DNA from: an uncultured Bacteroidales bacterium
Lineage (GTDB): Bacteria; Bacteroidota; Bacteroidia; Bacteroidales; WCHB1-69
Direction: 5' to 3'
Length of the DNA stretch: 42,863 bases
Assembly (NCBI GenBank): GCA_900319925.1
Contig: ONQE01000014.1
Coordinates: 1 to 42,863, forward strand
This document shows, one piece after another, positions 35,645 to 42,663 of the stretch. Each line of letters begins with the position of its first letter. Position 1 is the first letter of the stretch. The notes under the pieces were generated by a model, which worked only from the letters and a program-made list of their open reading frames with translations, was not told the DNA's origin and searched no databases. A program made the position numbers and the translations under genes.

Positions 35645-37876
35645 CTACCTCCGCTCCCCCTGGCCTTGGCCGGCCTGCGAGCCCTCCAACTCCATTCTCC
35701 CGAACTTGAACGACAGCCCGAACCGCACCGTCCGCGCCCGATAGCTCACACGCGTGGAGTCGCTGTAACTGTAATAGGGATTGGCGTTTACGGTCGCGTT
35801 GCGGTTCCAGTCGAAGAGGTCGTCCACATTGACCCACACCGCGATGCGCCGCTTCCAGAACTCCGCCCGCAACCCGAGGTCGATGCTGTAGCTCGGCCGA
35901 ACCGTGGTGAACAGGAACACGTTCTGCGACTGATAGTTGGCGGCGGCGTTCACCTCCAAGACCTTCCACAACTTCGCCCAAAAGTTCAGCCGGAAACTAT
36001 AACCTAAATTCTCCGTCAAGTAGGGCTGCTCCTCGTCGCGGAACTGGAACGCCGACTTCGTGTAATAGACATTGCCGTAAAACCGGATGTTCATAAAGCT
36101 CTTGAGCTGGTACGTAACATTCACCTCCGCACCCGTGTTCAGGGTTCTGCCCGCGTTGATGGGCTGCGAAAAATAAACCATCCTTCCGAAAAACGGGTCG
36201 TAGCAGACATCCGCAAGGCTGGAGAACTCGTCTTTCGTGTTTTTGAACCACGCATTGACGCCCACATTGCCAAATTTGTTGATATACTTCGTCCAGCCCG
36301 CCTCCACGGAGTTGGTGAACGCCTGCCGCAAGTCAGGGTTTCCCGTACTGAAGCTGTCCTCCCCGTATCTGCGGTAGGTGGTCAGGTCGGAGGCCTGCGG
36401 ATTGCTCACCCGCCGCGTGTAACTCAGCTTGAAATTGTGCATGTTCTTCGTGCGGTAGCTCAGGTGTATCGACGGGAAAAGTCCCCAATAGAGCTTCCGC
36501 ACGTTATCGGCAGGGGAATCGGGATAGTCTAAGTTCAGCGACAGCAGCTCGGAGCGCAGTCCGCCCTTCAGCGTGAAGCCGCCGAAACGGTGCTGCAGGG
36601 TGACATACGCGTCGAAATCCCCGTCCTGATTGCGCGAGTTCATCGAACGCACCGCGTCATTCACATAGTAACGCCCCAAATCGGCTGCCACCAACGTGTC
36701 CGTAGTCAAAAGTTGCTTGTTGTAAGAATAACTTCCCGACACCCCCGTCTCCACCTCGCCGTTCTGGTGATAGGGGATCGTGTAATCAACCGAAACATTC
36801 CCCCTATGATACTGGTAATCATTTGTTAGCAACCAGTTACGGTCCGAAAGCCTTGGTGAAAGATAGTCGCGTTGGAGATCACCGCTCAAACGGTAGCCCT
36901 GCCCCGCATACGTGGCTGAAGCACTCAACTTATGCCCTTGGTTGTTGAATTTATGCTCATACCAAAGTCCCACGTAGCCCGACAAAATCCCGGATCTGTT
37001 GTGCACCGTATTATGATAGGAATAATCCCCGGGATTGTAGAGATACTCCGTCCAAGAAGTGGTGTCCACAGCGTTATAATGCGTCAGTTGCGGATAAAAA
37101 CCACCGTAAAAATAGACCATATTCGCGGTGTCGGGCGTCCAAGAGGCGTTGAGGAACAACCCGGTCTGGTCTTCTCGAAACCGTCTTATAGAATGCGAGG
37201 AATCTGTGGAAGAAAGCCTTCCCGAATCGTCGTAAATGGCTGATTCTGAAAGTCTGTCGTGCAGGGAAGTGCTATACCAATATTGCAGATAGGTGCTGAT
37301 GGTGAACTTTTTGTTGGCATAAACGTAGGAGAGGAAGGGAATGGCCTCGGGCGCGGAGGATCCCTTCGCCCCGAAGCTCAGGAAGCTGTTTTTCCTGATG
37401 TCGGAAACGGTGACGATGTTGATGATGCCGCCCGCACCCTGCGCACTGTACCGCGCCGACGGGTTAGTGATGACCTCAATCTTCTCGATGTCACTGGCCG
37501 GCATCTGCTGCAGAAGGATTTTGAGGGCTTCGGCGTTCATGTTGGCAGGTCGATTGTTAAGCCATATCTGTACCGATGAGACTCCGCGCAGGGTGATATT
37601 GCCCTCCACATCGACCTCCACGCCCGGCGCGTTCTGCAGCGCATCCGCCGCCGTACCCGACTGAACCGCAGGGTCTTCCGAGACATTGTACATCGTCTTT
37701 TCCCCATCGGTCATATAGACGGGCTTCTTCGCGGTGATGCCCACCTCGGGCAGTTCCGTTGTCTTCTTCGGGGCGATCGTGTCCGACTTTGCGACCGCCG
37801 TCGTGTCCGTGTTCTGCGCGAAAAGCGTTGCGCAAAACAGAAGCATAACCATTAAAACATTAATCTTTTCCATCAT
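35645..37876 (-). CDS. Outer-membrane beta-barrel receptor, TonB-dependent type
   Basis: The protein has 743 residues from ATG 37876 (MMEKINVLMVMLLFCATLFA signal peptide, then QNTDTTAVA). A short linker leads to a plug domain (TELPEVGITAKKPVYM, ADALQNAPGVEVDVEGNITLRGV, IEKIEVITNPSARYSAQGAGGI). A 22-strand-type barrel then resembles the OMP_b-brl_3 family, with alternating aromatic strands to the C-terminal LSFKFGRMELEG. Unlike many relatives it lacks the N-terminal carboxypeptidase-D-like domain. Substrate unknown. No SusD-like partner is present, so it is not a polysaccharide locus. Its promoter region is almost identical to that of blaI (37916-37952 versus 42550-42586), so it is likely repressed by BlaI and linked to the BlaR1-TonB system 4 kb away. 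Confidence 0.88.
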   Translation of the reverse strand: MMEKINVLMVMLLFCATLFAQNTDTTAVAKSDTIAPKKTTELPEVGITAKKPVYMTDGEKTMYNVSEDPAVQSGTAADALQNAPGVEVDVEGNITLRGVSSVQIWLNNRPANMNAEALKILLQQMPASDIEKIEVITNPSARYSAQGAGGIINIVTVSDIRKNSFLSFGAKGSSAPEAIPFLSYVYANKKFTISTYLQYWYSTSLHDRLSESAIYDDSGRLSSTDSSHSIRRFREDQTGLFLNASWTPDTANMVYFYGGFYPQLTHYNAVDTTSWTEYLYNPGDYSYHNTVHNRSGILSGYVGLWYEHKFNNQGHKLSASATYAGQGYRLSGDLQRDYLSPRLSDRNWLLTNDYQYHRGNVSVDYTIPYHQNGEVETGVSGSYSYNKQLLTTDTLVAADLGRYYVNDAVRSMNSRNQDGDFDAYVTLQHRFGGFTLKGGLRSELLSLNLDYPDSPADNVRKLYWGLFPSIHLSYRTKNMHNFKLSYTRRVSNPQASDLTTYRRYGEDSFSTGNPDLRQAFTNSVEAGWTKYINKFGNVGVNAWFKNTKDEFSSLADVCYDPFFGRMVYFSQPINAGRTLNTGAEVNVTYQLKSFMNIRFYGNVYYTKSAFQFRDEEQPYLTENLGYSFRLNFWAKLWKVLEVNAAANYQSQNVFLFTTVRPSYSIDLGLRAEFWKRRIAVWVNVDDLFDWNRNATVNANPYYSYSDSTRVSYRARTVRFGLSFKFGRMELEGSQAGQGQGERR

Positions 37877-37915
37877 TATTAACTTTGAACTCTTAATTCT
37901 TAACTTGAAAAACAA

Positions 37916-37985
37916 CGCGGCAAAGATATAATTATTTTATTAGTTATACAACTATTTTATTAGACATATAATTATTTTATTCGTT
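37916..37985 (-). promoter_or_regulatory. Receptor promoter with BlaI-type operator and direct repeats
   Basis: Read on the plus strand, 37916-37952 begins CGCGGCAAAGATATAAT and ends ATACAAC. 32 of 37 bases equal the blaI promoter at 42550-42586. On the minus strand this includes the minus-7 box TATCTTTG. A dyad TAGTT-ATAC-AACTA is centred at about 37948. AnTATTTTATTAG units repeat at about 22-base spacing up to about 37981, giving possible multiple binding sites. Confidence 0.65.
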
Positions 37986-38003
37986 AAATAAAAAAGATGA
38001 GAA

Positions 38004-38040
38004 AAAAAATAACCGCAATTGGTTATTTTTTGTATTTTTG
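38004..38040 (+). promoter_or_regulatory. Promoter and inverted-repeat operator of toxin-antitoxin pair 2
   Basis: Arms AAAAAATAACC (38004-38014) and GGTTATTTTTT (38021-38031) are perfect complements around the 6-base spacer GCAATT. The minus-7 box TATTTTTG is at 38033-38040. The spacer length and position relative to the box match the operator of pair 1, but the arm sequence differs, as expected for regulators of different specificity. Confidence 0.75.
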
Positions 38041-38060
38041 CGGCCTTAAAATCTATTATC

Positions 38061-38591
38061 ATGTATGAGGACTATTTGAATTATCATCATATACCTTGTG
38101 GGGCCGTGATTGACAGAATTAGGACAAAAGAGCATCTGACCCAGCGTGAGTTAGCTGAACGTTCTGGCATTTTATTTCAAAGAATAAATGATTTCATTGC
38201 CGACAGGAGAAAAATTTCTCCTGAGCAGTCGTTCAGGTTGGAAGATGCGTTAGGCATTGAACGCAAGGGGTTTTTCTATCAAATCCAGACAAATCATGAA
38301 ATCTTCCTTGCTATCCAACGCATGACAGAGCAGCAGAGCCCAGATCTCTCAAAATTCAGAAAGGCATTGTTTTGGGATACCGATTTCGAGTCTATTGACT
38401 GGCGAGGTAATTCCGCATGGATTATCCAAAGGGTCTTTGAATATGGAAATGAAGGCGAAATCAAGGAGACCATTCATTTTTATGGAAATAAAGCCATAGA
38501 AAATATCCTTTCGACGCTGCCTGATTCGTGGAATGCTGGAAACAGAAACTATAACATAAAGAAGTATTTGCATGAAAAGACTGAGAACTAA
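38061..38591 (+). CDS. HTH-type antitoxin/regulator of an AbiE-type toxin-antitoxin pair (pair 2)
   Basis: The protein has 176 residues from ATG 38061 (MYEDYLNYHHIPCGAVIDRI). An XRE-type helix-turn-helix spans about residues 13-65 (HLTQRELAERSGILFQRIND, then RRKISPEQSFRLEDALGI). The C-terminal domain begins at ALFWDTDFESIDWRGNSAWI and continues IQRVFEYGNEGEIKETIHFY, a DUF6922-like pattern typical of regulators beside AbiEii toxins. Sequence similarity to the pair 1 regulator is low but the layout is the same. It overlaps the toxin gene by 20 bases. Likely role: DNA-binding antitoxin repressing its own promoter at 38004-38040. Confidence 0.82.
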   Translation: MYEDYLNYHHIPCGAVIDRIRTKEHLTQRELAERSGILFQRINDFIADRRKISPEQSFRLEDALGIERKGFFYQIQTNHEIFLAIQRMTEQQSPDLSKFRKALFWDTDFESIDWRGNSAWIIQRVFEYGNEGEIKETIHFYGNKAIENILSTLPDSWNAGNRNYNIKKYLHEKTEN

Positions 38592-39243
38592 TATCGCATC
38601 GCCTTTGCTGTTGGATTGTTTGCAAAAAATCATGTCTAATAAGGCGTTTAAGGATTTTTACCTTGTCGGCGGAACTGCTCTTGCTTTACAGAGGGGTCAT
38701 CGTAGTTCCATAGACATCGATATGTTTACGAACACCCTTTACGGCGAAATGAAAACCGAAGAAATCAAAGAGTCTCTTTTAGAAATGTTTCCATATACTG
38801 AGAATCTCGAACGGCTTGACGATACGATGATGGTCTATTCCTTGTTTGTCGGCAACAGTAGCAGCGAATGTGTCAAACTTGACATCTGTTATGATGAAAC
38901 TCCTATTTTCCCAATGGTTAACATTGAAGGAGTAAGGATGCTTTCAGAAAAAGACATCGCGGCCATGAAAATCAATGCGATAACCCAAGATAAACAGCGG
39001 AAAAAGGATTTCTGGGATATCCACGACCTGCTCGAAACTTATTCTATTGATGAAATAGCTTCTTTTGCACTGAAAAGATACCCCTGGTCACTGACGATAG
39101 AAGCCATAATTGATGGATTCAAGAGGTTGCCAATGCTGGATGATTATACCGAGATAAATTGTCTGAAAGGAAAGTACTGGGAGTTTATTGTTGAGGATTT
39201 AATGGATCAGATTCCAGAGTTGGAAAGTATAACGACAAAATAA
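38572..39243 (+). CDS. AbiEii/AbiGii-type nucleotidyltransferase toxin (pair 2)
   Basis: The protein has 223 residues. The signature VGGTALALQRGHRSSIDIDM contains GGTALA (33-38), GHR (42-44) and the paired Asp48/Asp50 of the nucleotidyltransferase site. The second block, EKDIAAMKINAITQDKQRKK then DFWDIHDLLE, carries the conserved lysine and the DxxDI segment. This is the toxin half of a second AbiE-like pair 3.7 kb from the first. The two toxins differ enough that they are separate acquisitions or old duplicates. It ends 55 bases before a broken retropepsin fragment on the opposite strand. Confidence 0.87.
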   Translation: MKRLRTNIASPLLLDCLQKIMSNKAFKDFYLVGGTALALQRGHRSSIDIDMFTNTLYGEMKTEEIKESLLEMFPYTENLERLDDTMMVYSLFVGNSSSECVKLDICYDETPIFPMVNIEGVRMLSEKDIAAMKINAITQDKQRKKDFWDIHDLLETYSIDEIASFALKRYPWSLTIEAIIDGFKRLPMLDDYTEINCLKGKYWEFIVEDLMDQIPELESITTK

Positions 39244-39298
39244 AATCAATAGTGATTTCATCATTTCGTTATTAATACAGCAGTAATATCCTTCTTTT

Positions 39299-39421
39299 TC
39301 ATGCCCGAGGTTTAAAATACACCACCTGATTCGGGAAATCGATCACCACCTCGCCCATACGTTGTAGCAGCCCGAAACCGAAATAGCCGATGACGTCCTT
39401 GAATGGGGCTTTACTGGCGTG
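39299..39421 (-). pseudogene. C-terminal fragment of a second retropepsin-like protein
   Basis: The last 40 codons of this frame read HASKAPFKDVIGYFGFGLLQ, RMGEVVIDFPNQVVYFKPRA, stop. They align with the C terminus of the intact neighbour (FKNGVIGIDFLRNYNVIFDY, PHNKLYLKPNGK): a GxxGxxFL turn and an IDFPxxxVYxKP ending, the normal end of a clan AA aspartic protease. Upstream the frame breaks down; a different frame gives AFLNDSLPATPV, suggesting a frameshift near 39421. Only this tail remains, so it looks like the relic of a tandem paralogue truncated when the region was rearranged. Confidence 0.6.
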
Positions 39422-39453
39422 GCCGGCAGACTGTCGTTCAAGAATGCATCCAC

Positions 39454-40353
39454 TTATTTTCCATTCGGTTTTAGGTACAACTTGTTGTGAGGATAGTCGA
39501 AGATGACATTGTAATTTCTTAGGAAATCTATGCCTATTACGCCGTTCTTGAAGTTGTCCACATGGACAGTGTCCGCAAAAGTGTCCATGTAAACGGATTC
39601 TATCATAGGGCATTGATTTAACAGCGAATAGATTATTGAAGCAGTGTCATTTACCATTGATTTACTTTTTGCGATGTCGATTTTGTCGCAGAATGGGTAA
39701 TCAATATTGTTTGTGACACTGCCTAAATCAATGAGGAAATTGGAAGATACCGGCTCTCCGTTTTTGTCATATAGTCCATCTATGGTCAAAAATCTGAATT
39801 TATGATAGTAAGGGTCGCCTTGTTTATGTAGAGAAACCATATCATATTTTTGATAATCCTGAATGTTTTCGGGCAAATGGTCGCATATAAAAATCTTTTG
39901 ATTTTCGAAATCAATGCCAACAATGCTTTTATTAAACAGTTCTACCCCTATCATTCCTTTGAGAGATAATGAAGAAAAATAGTTTTGTGAATATTTTTCC
40001 GAAGCGACATAGATAGTGTCAATAGAATAACAATAATCCGATAAAGATATGGTTGTAGGGCAATAATAATAGTCGTAATTTCCACTTTTTTGGACAAAAT
40101 GCGGAGTGTTTTGTTGTTTGAATGACTGCCAAAAAGTGGAGTCAAACATAGTTGTAGAGGCACCATTATCCAACATAAAACGCAGAGAATCCATATCATT
40201 GATTTTTGCATAAATGACGATTCTTCCCTGTTCTAATTTGAAATCAAACGCACATTCCTCTTTCTGAGGAATACTTTGGGCTTCTTTTTCTCCCATATAT
40301 GAGCAACCTGTAATAACAATTGGAATCAGGATGAACAAAGCATGTTTTTTCAT
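39454..40353 (-). CDS. Retropepsin-like aspartic protease lipoprotein
   Basis: The protein has 299 residues. MKKHALFILIPIVITGCSYM is a lipoprotein signal with Cys17. Two clan AA half-domains follow. The first has FMLDNGASTTMF (Asp62, in DNG rather than the usual DTG) and closes with GMIGVELFNKSIVGIDFENQ. The second has FLIDLGSVTNNI (Asp209) and closes with GVIGIDFLRNYNVIFDYPHN. Such proteins are predicted periplasmic or outer-membrane-anchored aspartyl proteases of unknown substrate, common in Bacteroidota. The Thr-to-Asn and Thr-to-Leu changes in the DTG motifs leave activity uncertain. The gene starts 16 bases after the blaR1 stop with no promoter between them, so it belongs to the blaI-blaR1 operon and could be its output or a sensor part. 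Confidence 0.8.
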   Translation of the reverse strand: MKKHALFILIPIVITGCSYMGEKEAQSIPQKEECAFDFKLEQGRIVIYAKINDMDSLRFMLDNGASTTMFDSTFWQSFKQQNTPHFVQKSGNYDYYYCPTTISLSDYCYSIDTIYVASEKYSQNYFSSLSLKGMIGVELFNKSIVGIDFENQKIFICDHLPENIQDYQKYDMVSLHKQGDPYYHKFRFLTIDGLYDKNGEPVSSNFLIDLGSVTNNIDYPFCDKIDIAKSKSMVNDTASIIYSLLNQCPMIESVYMDTFADTVHVDNFKNGVIGIDFLRNYNVIFDYPHNKLYLKPNGK

Positions 40354-40369
40354 AACTGCTAACTGATAA

Positions 40370-42022
40370 CTATTCTGCGGAGGTGTGGCCGACCCACGGA
40401 ATGTCTATAAAATCAGGTCCAAGCTGCTCATCGAGTGCGACTATGCCAGTGACGTAACGATCTTTTGACGGCTTTGCAGTTGGAGAAACGGCGATATCTT
40501 GAAACATTACTAGTTTGTTAACGGCATGCTCCTCCGTGGTGAATCCCACCGGCAGACGCAACTTGCAACGCACAGGTTCCCCATCCTTCATGGCCGGCTT
40601 GCAGGCGGGTGCAGCTCGAAATGCCCGATTGATTTCCGCCATATTGTCATCCATTATCTGCCGCACGATCTCTTTCCGAGATTCTTTATCTTCGGGGGCA
40701 TCTTCTCCAAGATCAAGATGCGCAACAGCCAAACCGTCATTGCCCTTGCGACCATTGAAAGGCGCCAAAAGCACCATTTCTCCCTTCTCGCCACAAACAT
40801 CATCCCATTTGACATGAGCCGTATCCAACTCCGTGAAAAGAACACGTCCATCCTTCTCCACAATAAAGCATACCGCAAGAACTCCTGACAATTTGTACTT
40901 CTTGGCCAATTCAGGGTACTTCATGCTACCGATGAGGTTATTGACATACTGCTGGATGCCACCCGGAAATTGCGGCATCGTGTCGGGATCCATGCAAACG
41001 GGCTCGTCGATAACTTCCTCAACCGCCTCTTCCTCAGCAATCGTCTCCGTTTTCGGATGGCAGTTCACCAACAAGAGTCCGGCAATGATGGGAACGAGCG
41101 CGAGTAACCACCACGCCGACATTCTGCGTTTCACGGGCTGGTTCATCATCAGAATACGTTTTTTGGTCAGCAGGTGGCGGAAGCTGTTGCCCACGGGCAC
41201 GAACTTGCCCACGCACAACTGCTTGTACAGCAGTTCTAAGTAGTCGCGGCGTGAGGTTCCGCACGAGAGCACCGCCTCATCGGCCAAATACTCGTGGACG
41301 CTGCTCAACTCCCTGGTGTACAAGTAAATGAAGGGATTGAACCATTGTAGCACCCGCACCGCTTCTGTGAAGAGCAGATCCCACGTGTGACGCTGGCGGA
41401 TGTGCGTCCGCTCATGCCGCAGCACCTGCTGCAACTCACTCTCCGTGAACACTTCCGGATTCACGAAGACCGAGCGCAGGAACGAGAACGGAAGATTCCC
41501 GTCGGGCTCGCCCAACACCCGCACGCACATGTCGCCCGTCGAAAGCTCATCCGACAGCACACTGCGCCGATAGTACCTGAAAGTCTTAAAAAGCTTGACA
41601 ACCAGCAGAATAAAAGCCACCCCGCATCCGAGAACGTATCCATAACATACCATATCTTTAAAAGACAACTTTTGGGTTACCTCTGTTGTCAAAGTTGTCC
41701 CTGTTGTCGTTGATTGACCCGTCCCCGTTGTCAAAGTTGTCCCAGTTGTCGTTGACTCAACCGCTCCCGTTGTCGAAGTTGTCCCAGTTGTCATTGACTC
41801 AACCGCTCCCGTTGTCAGAGTTGTCCCAGTTGTTGTTGATTTTACAACAGCGGCCACGCGGCTCGGCATCTCGATGGAGACAAACGGCAGCACCAATGCA
41901 AGCGTCAACGTGCCCACGAGGTAGAACCGGCGTAAGCGGAACAGGTTGCTCCTGCGCAAGGTGGCGGCATACAGCCCGAAAAAGAGGGCGATGGCGACGG
42001 CGGAAAAGAGAATCGTTTTCAT
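40370..42022 (-). CDS. BlaR1/MecR1-like M56 membrane metalloprotease fused to a TonB-like C-terminal domain
   Basis: The protein has 550 residues. Two membrane segments (about 3-20 and 34-52) are followed by a Thr-rich insert of four 14-residue repeats (62-117), a third membrane segment (about 124-144), the M56 zinc motif HERTH at 203-207 with downstream Glu244 (VHEYLADEA), and a fourth membrane segment (about 303-320). The extracytoplasmic C terminus resembles a TonB C-terminal domain (MPQFPGG at 349-355, YPELAKKYKLSGVLAVCFIV then EKDG, and a late PVRCKLRLPVGF) with an insertion in its middle. BlaR1 proteins sense an outside signal and trigger cleavage or release of the BlaI repressor. In Bacteroidota the penicillin-binding sensor is commonly replaced by TonB-like domains, so the signal is probably not a beta-lactam. 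It starts 2 bases after blaI. Confidence 0.88.
   Translation of the reverse strand: MKTILFSAVAIALFFGLYAATLRRSNLFRLRRFYLVGTLTLALVLPFVSIEMPSRVAAVVKSTTTGTTLTTGAVESMTTGTTSTTGAVESTTTGTTLTTGTGQSTTTGTTLTTEVTQKLSFKDMVCYGYVLGCGVAFILLVVKLFKTFRYYRRSVLSDELSTGDMCVRVLGEPDGNLPFSFLRSVFVNPEVFTESELQQVLRHERTHIRQRHTWDLLFTEAVRVLQWFNPFIYLYTRELSSVHEYLADEAVLSCGTSRRDYLELLYKQLCVGKFVPVGNSFRHLLTKKRILMMNQPVKRRMSAWWLLALVPIIAGLLLVNCHPKTETIAEEEAVEEVIDEPVCMDPDTMPQFPGGIQQYVNNLIGSMKYPELAKKYKLSGVLAVCFIVEKDGRVLFTELDTAHVKWDDVCGEKGEMVLLAPFNGRKGNDGLAVAHLDLGEDAPEDKESRKEIVRQIMDDNMAEINRAFRAAPACKPAMKDGEPVRCKLRLPVGFTTEEHAVNKLVMFQDIAVSPTAKPSKDRYVTGIVALDEQLGPDFIDIPWVGHTSAE
41672..41839 (-). repeat. Four 42-bp coding repeats in the blaR1-like gene
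   Basis: The encoded unit is STTTGTTLTTGAVE, with variants SMTTGTTSTTGAVE, STTTGTTLTTGTGQ and STTTGTTLTTEVTQ. It sits in the loop between membrane segments two and three. The DNA units differ by only a few bases, so copy number may vary between strains without breaking the frame. Confidence 0.9.
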
Positions 42023-42024
42023 GA

Positions 42025-42411
42025 TTATTCGGTTTTTGCGGGTGCATCATCTTGCGGAACGGCATCGATCATGCGACGGATGTCGTCCAACTCTTCCAAC
42101 GTAATATCCTGGTTGTTAGCGAAAAAGGAGACCATCGACTTGAAGGAGTTGTCGAAATAGTTGCGCACGAACTGCTGCATGAACGACTGCGAGTACTGTT
42201 CCTTGCTCACCAACGGGTAGTAGCGGTTCGACTTCCCAAAGGTCTCGTGCGACACGAACCCCTTCTTTTCGAGAATGCGCACCACGGTCAGCATGGTGTT
42301 GTAGGCCGGCTTCGGTTCCGGAAAATTGGCGATGATGTCGGCGGCGAATCCCTTTTTGATCTGCCACAGCACCTGCATCACCTGTTCTTCTGCTTTGGTT
42401 AATTCTTTCAT
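42025..42411 (-). CDS. blaI: BlaI/MecI/CopY-family repressor
   Basis: The protein has 128 residues, the normal size. The winged-helix DNA-binding half reads MKELTKAEEQVMQVLWQIKK, then PEPKPAYNTMLTVVRILEKK followed by GFVSHE. The C-terminal half (FMQQFVRNYFDNSFKSMVSF and on) is the dimerisation and cleavage region. BlaI-type repressors bind dyads with TACA/TGTA cores as dimers and are inactivated through the BlaR1 protease encoded 2 bases downstream. A 42-bp dyad overlaps its own promoter, and the same sequence stands before the receptor gene at 37876. The leader of its message contains a copy of the GAA-hairpin repeat. Confidence 0.93.
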   Translation of the reverse strand: MKELTKAEEQVMQVLWQIKKGFAADIIANFPEPKPAYNTMLTVVRILEKKGFVSHETFGKSNRYYPLVSKEQYSQSFMQQFVRNYFDNSFKSMVSFFANNQDITLEELDDIRRMIDAVPQDDAPAKTE

Positions 42412-42469
42412 TGTTCTTATTGTTTTTGTTTGTTACTAATTGCTTATCGTCTTTTCGCCCCTTTCCCGT

Positions 42470-42535
42470 CCCCACACTGCGGCTATCGCCTTGTGAGGGG
42501 TCACTTGCACTTCGTGCGTTTTGCCTCTTCGAGGC
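42470..42535 (-). repeat. Second copy of the GAA-hairpin repeat, in the blaI leader
   Basis: On the minus strand: GCCTC-GAA-GAGGC (42535-42523), then GCAC-GAA-GTGC (42517-42507), then arms CCCCTCAC/GTGTGGGG enclosing GGC-GATA-GCC (42500-42470). The order and spacing equal those of the copy at 1959-2023. Stem bases differ in pairs, so pairing is kept in stems 1 and 2; the outer stem 3 has one mismatch. It lies between the blaI promoter box (about 42555-42562) and the blaI start, so it would be transcribed in the leader. Confidence 0.8.
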
Positions 42536-42549
42536 TGCTCAAGGAACGG

Positions 42550-42602
42550 CGCGGCAAAGATATAATTTATTTTTTAATCATACAACGAAAAAATAAGTTA
42601 TA
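42550..42602. promoter_or_regulatory. blaI promoter with 42-bp dyad operator
   Basis: On the minus strand the minus-7 box TATCTTTG lies at 42562-42555. A dyad spans 42561-42602: outer arms TATAA and TTATA, inner arms TTATTTTTT (42567-42575) and AAAAAATAA (42588-42596), with an AATCATACAACG centre. It lies between the diverging blaI and DUF4424-like genes, so a bound repressor could affect both. Confidence 0.72.
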
Positions 42603-42630
42603 TATTGCATTCGTTGAGAAAAAAATATTT

Positions 42631-42645
42631 TTCGTAATTTCGCAC
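42631..42645 (+). promoter_or_regulatory. Promoter of the DUF4424-like gene
   Basis: TAATTTCG at 42635-42642, a TAnnTTTG-type box with one change; the leader to ATG 42664 is about 17 bases. Confidence 0.5.
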
Positions 42646-42663
42646 CTGCAAACCAAATCCGTT

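Noticed and set aside
34233..39243. Integrated mobile element with integrase or transposase
   Set aside because: No integrase, transposase, relaxase or attachment-site duplication is visible; only accessory genes and AT-richer sequence suggest transfer.
40370..42411. Beta-lactam resistance operon
   Set aside because: No beta-lactamase or PBP2a gene is present and the sensor end is TonB-like rather than a penicillin-binding domain; BlaI/BlaR1 here is likely a general envelope regulator.
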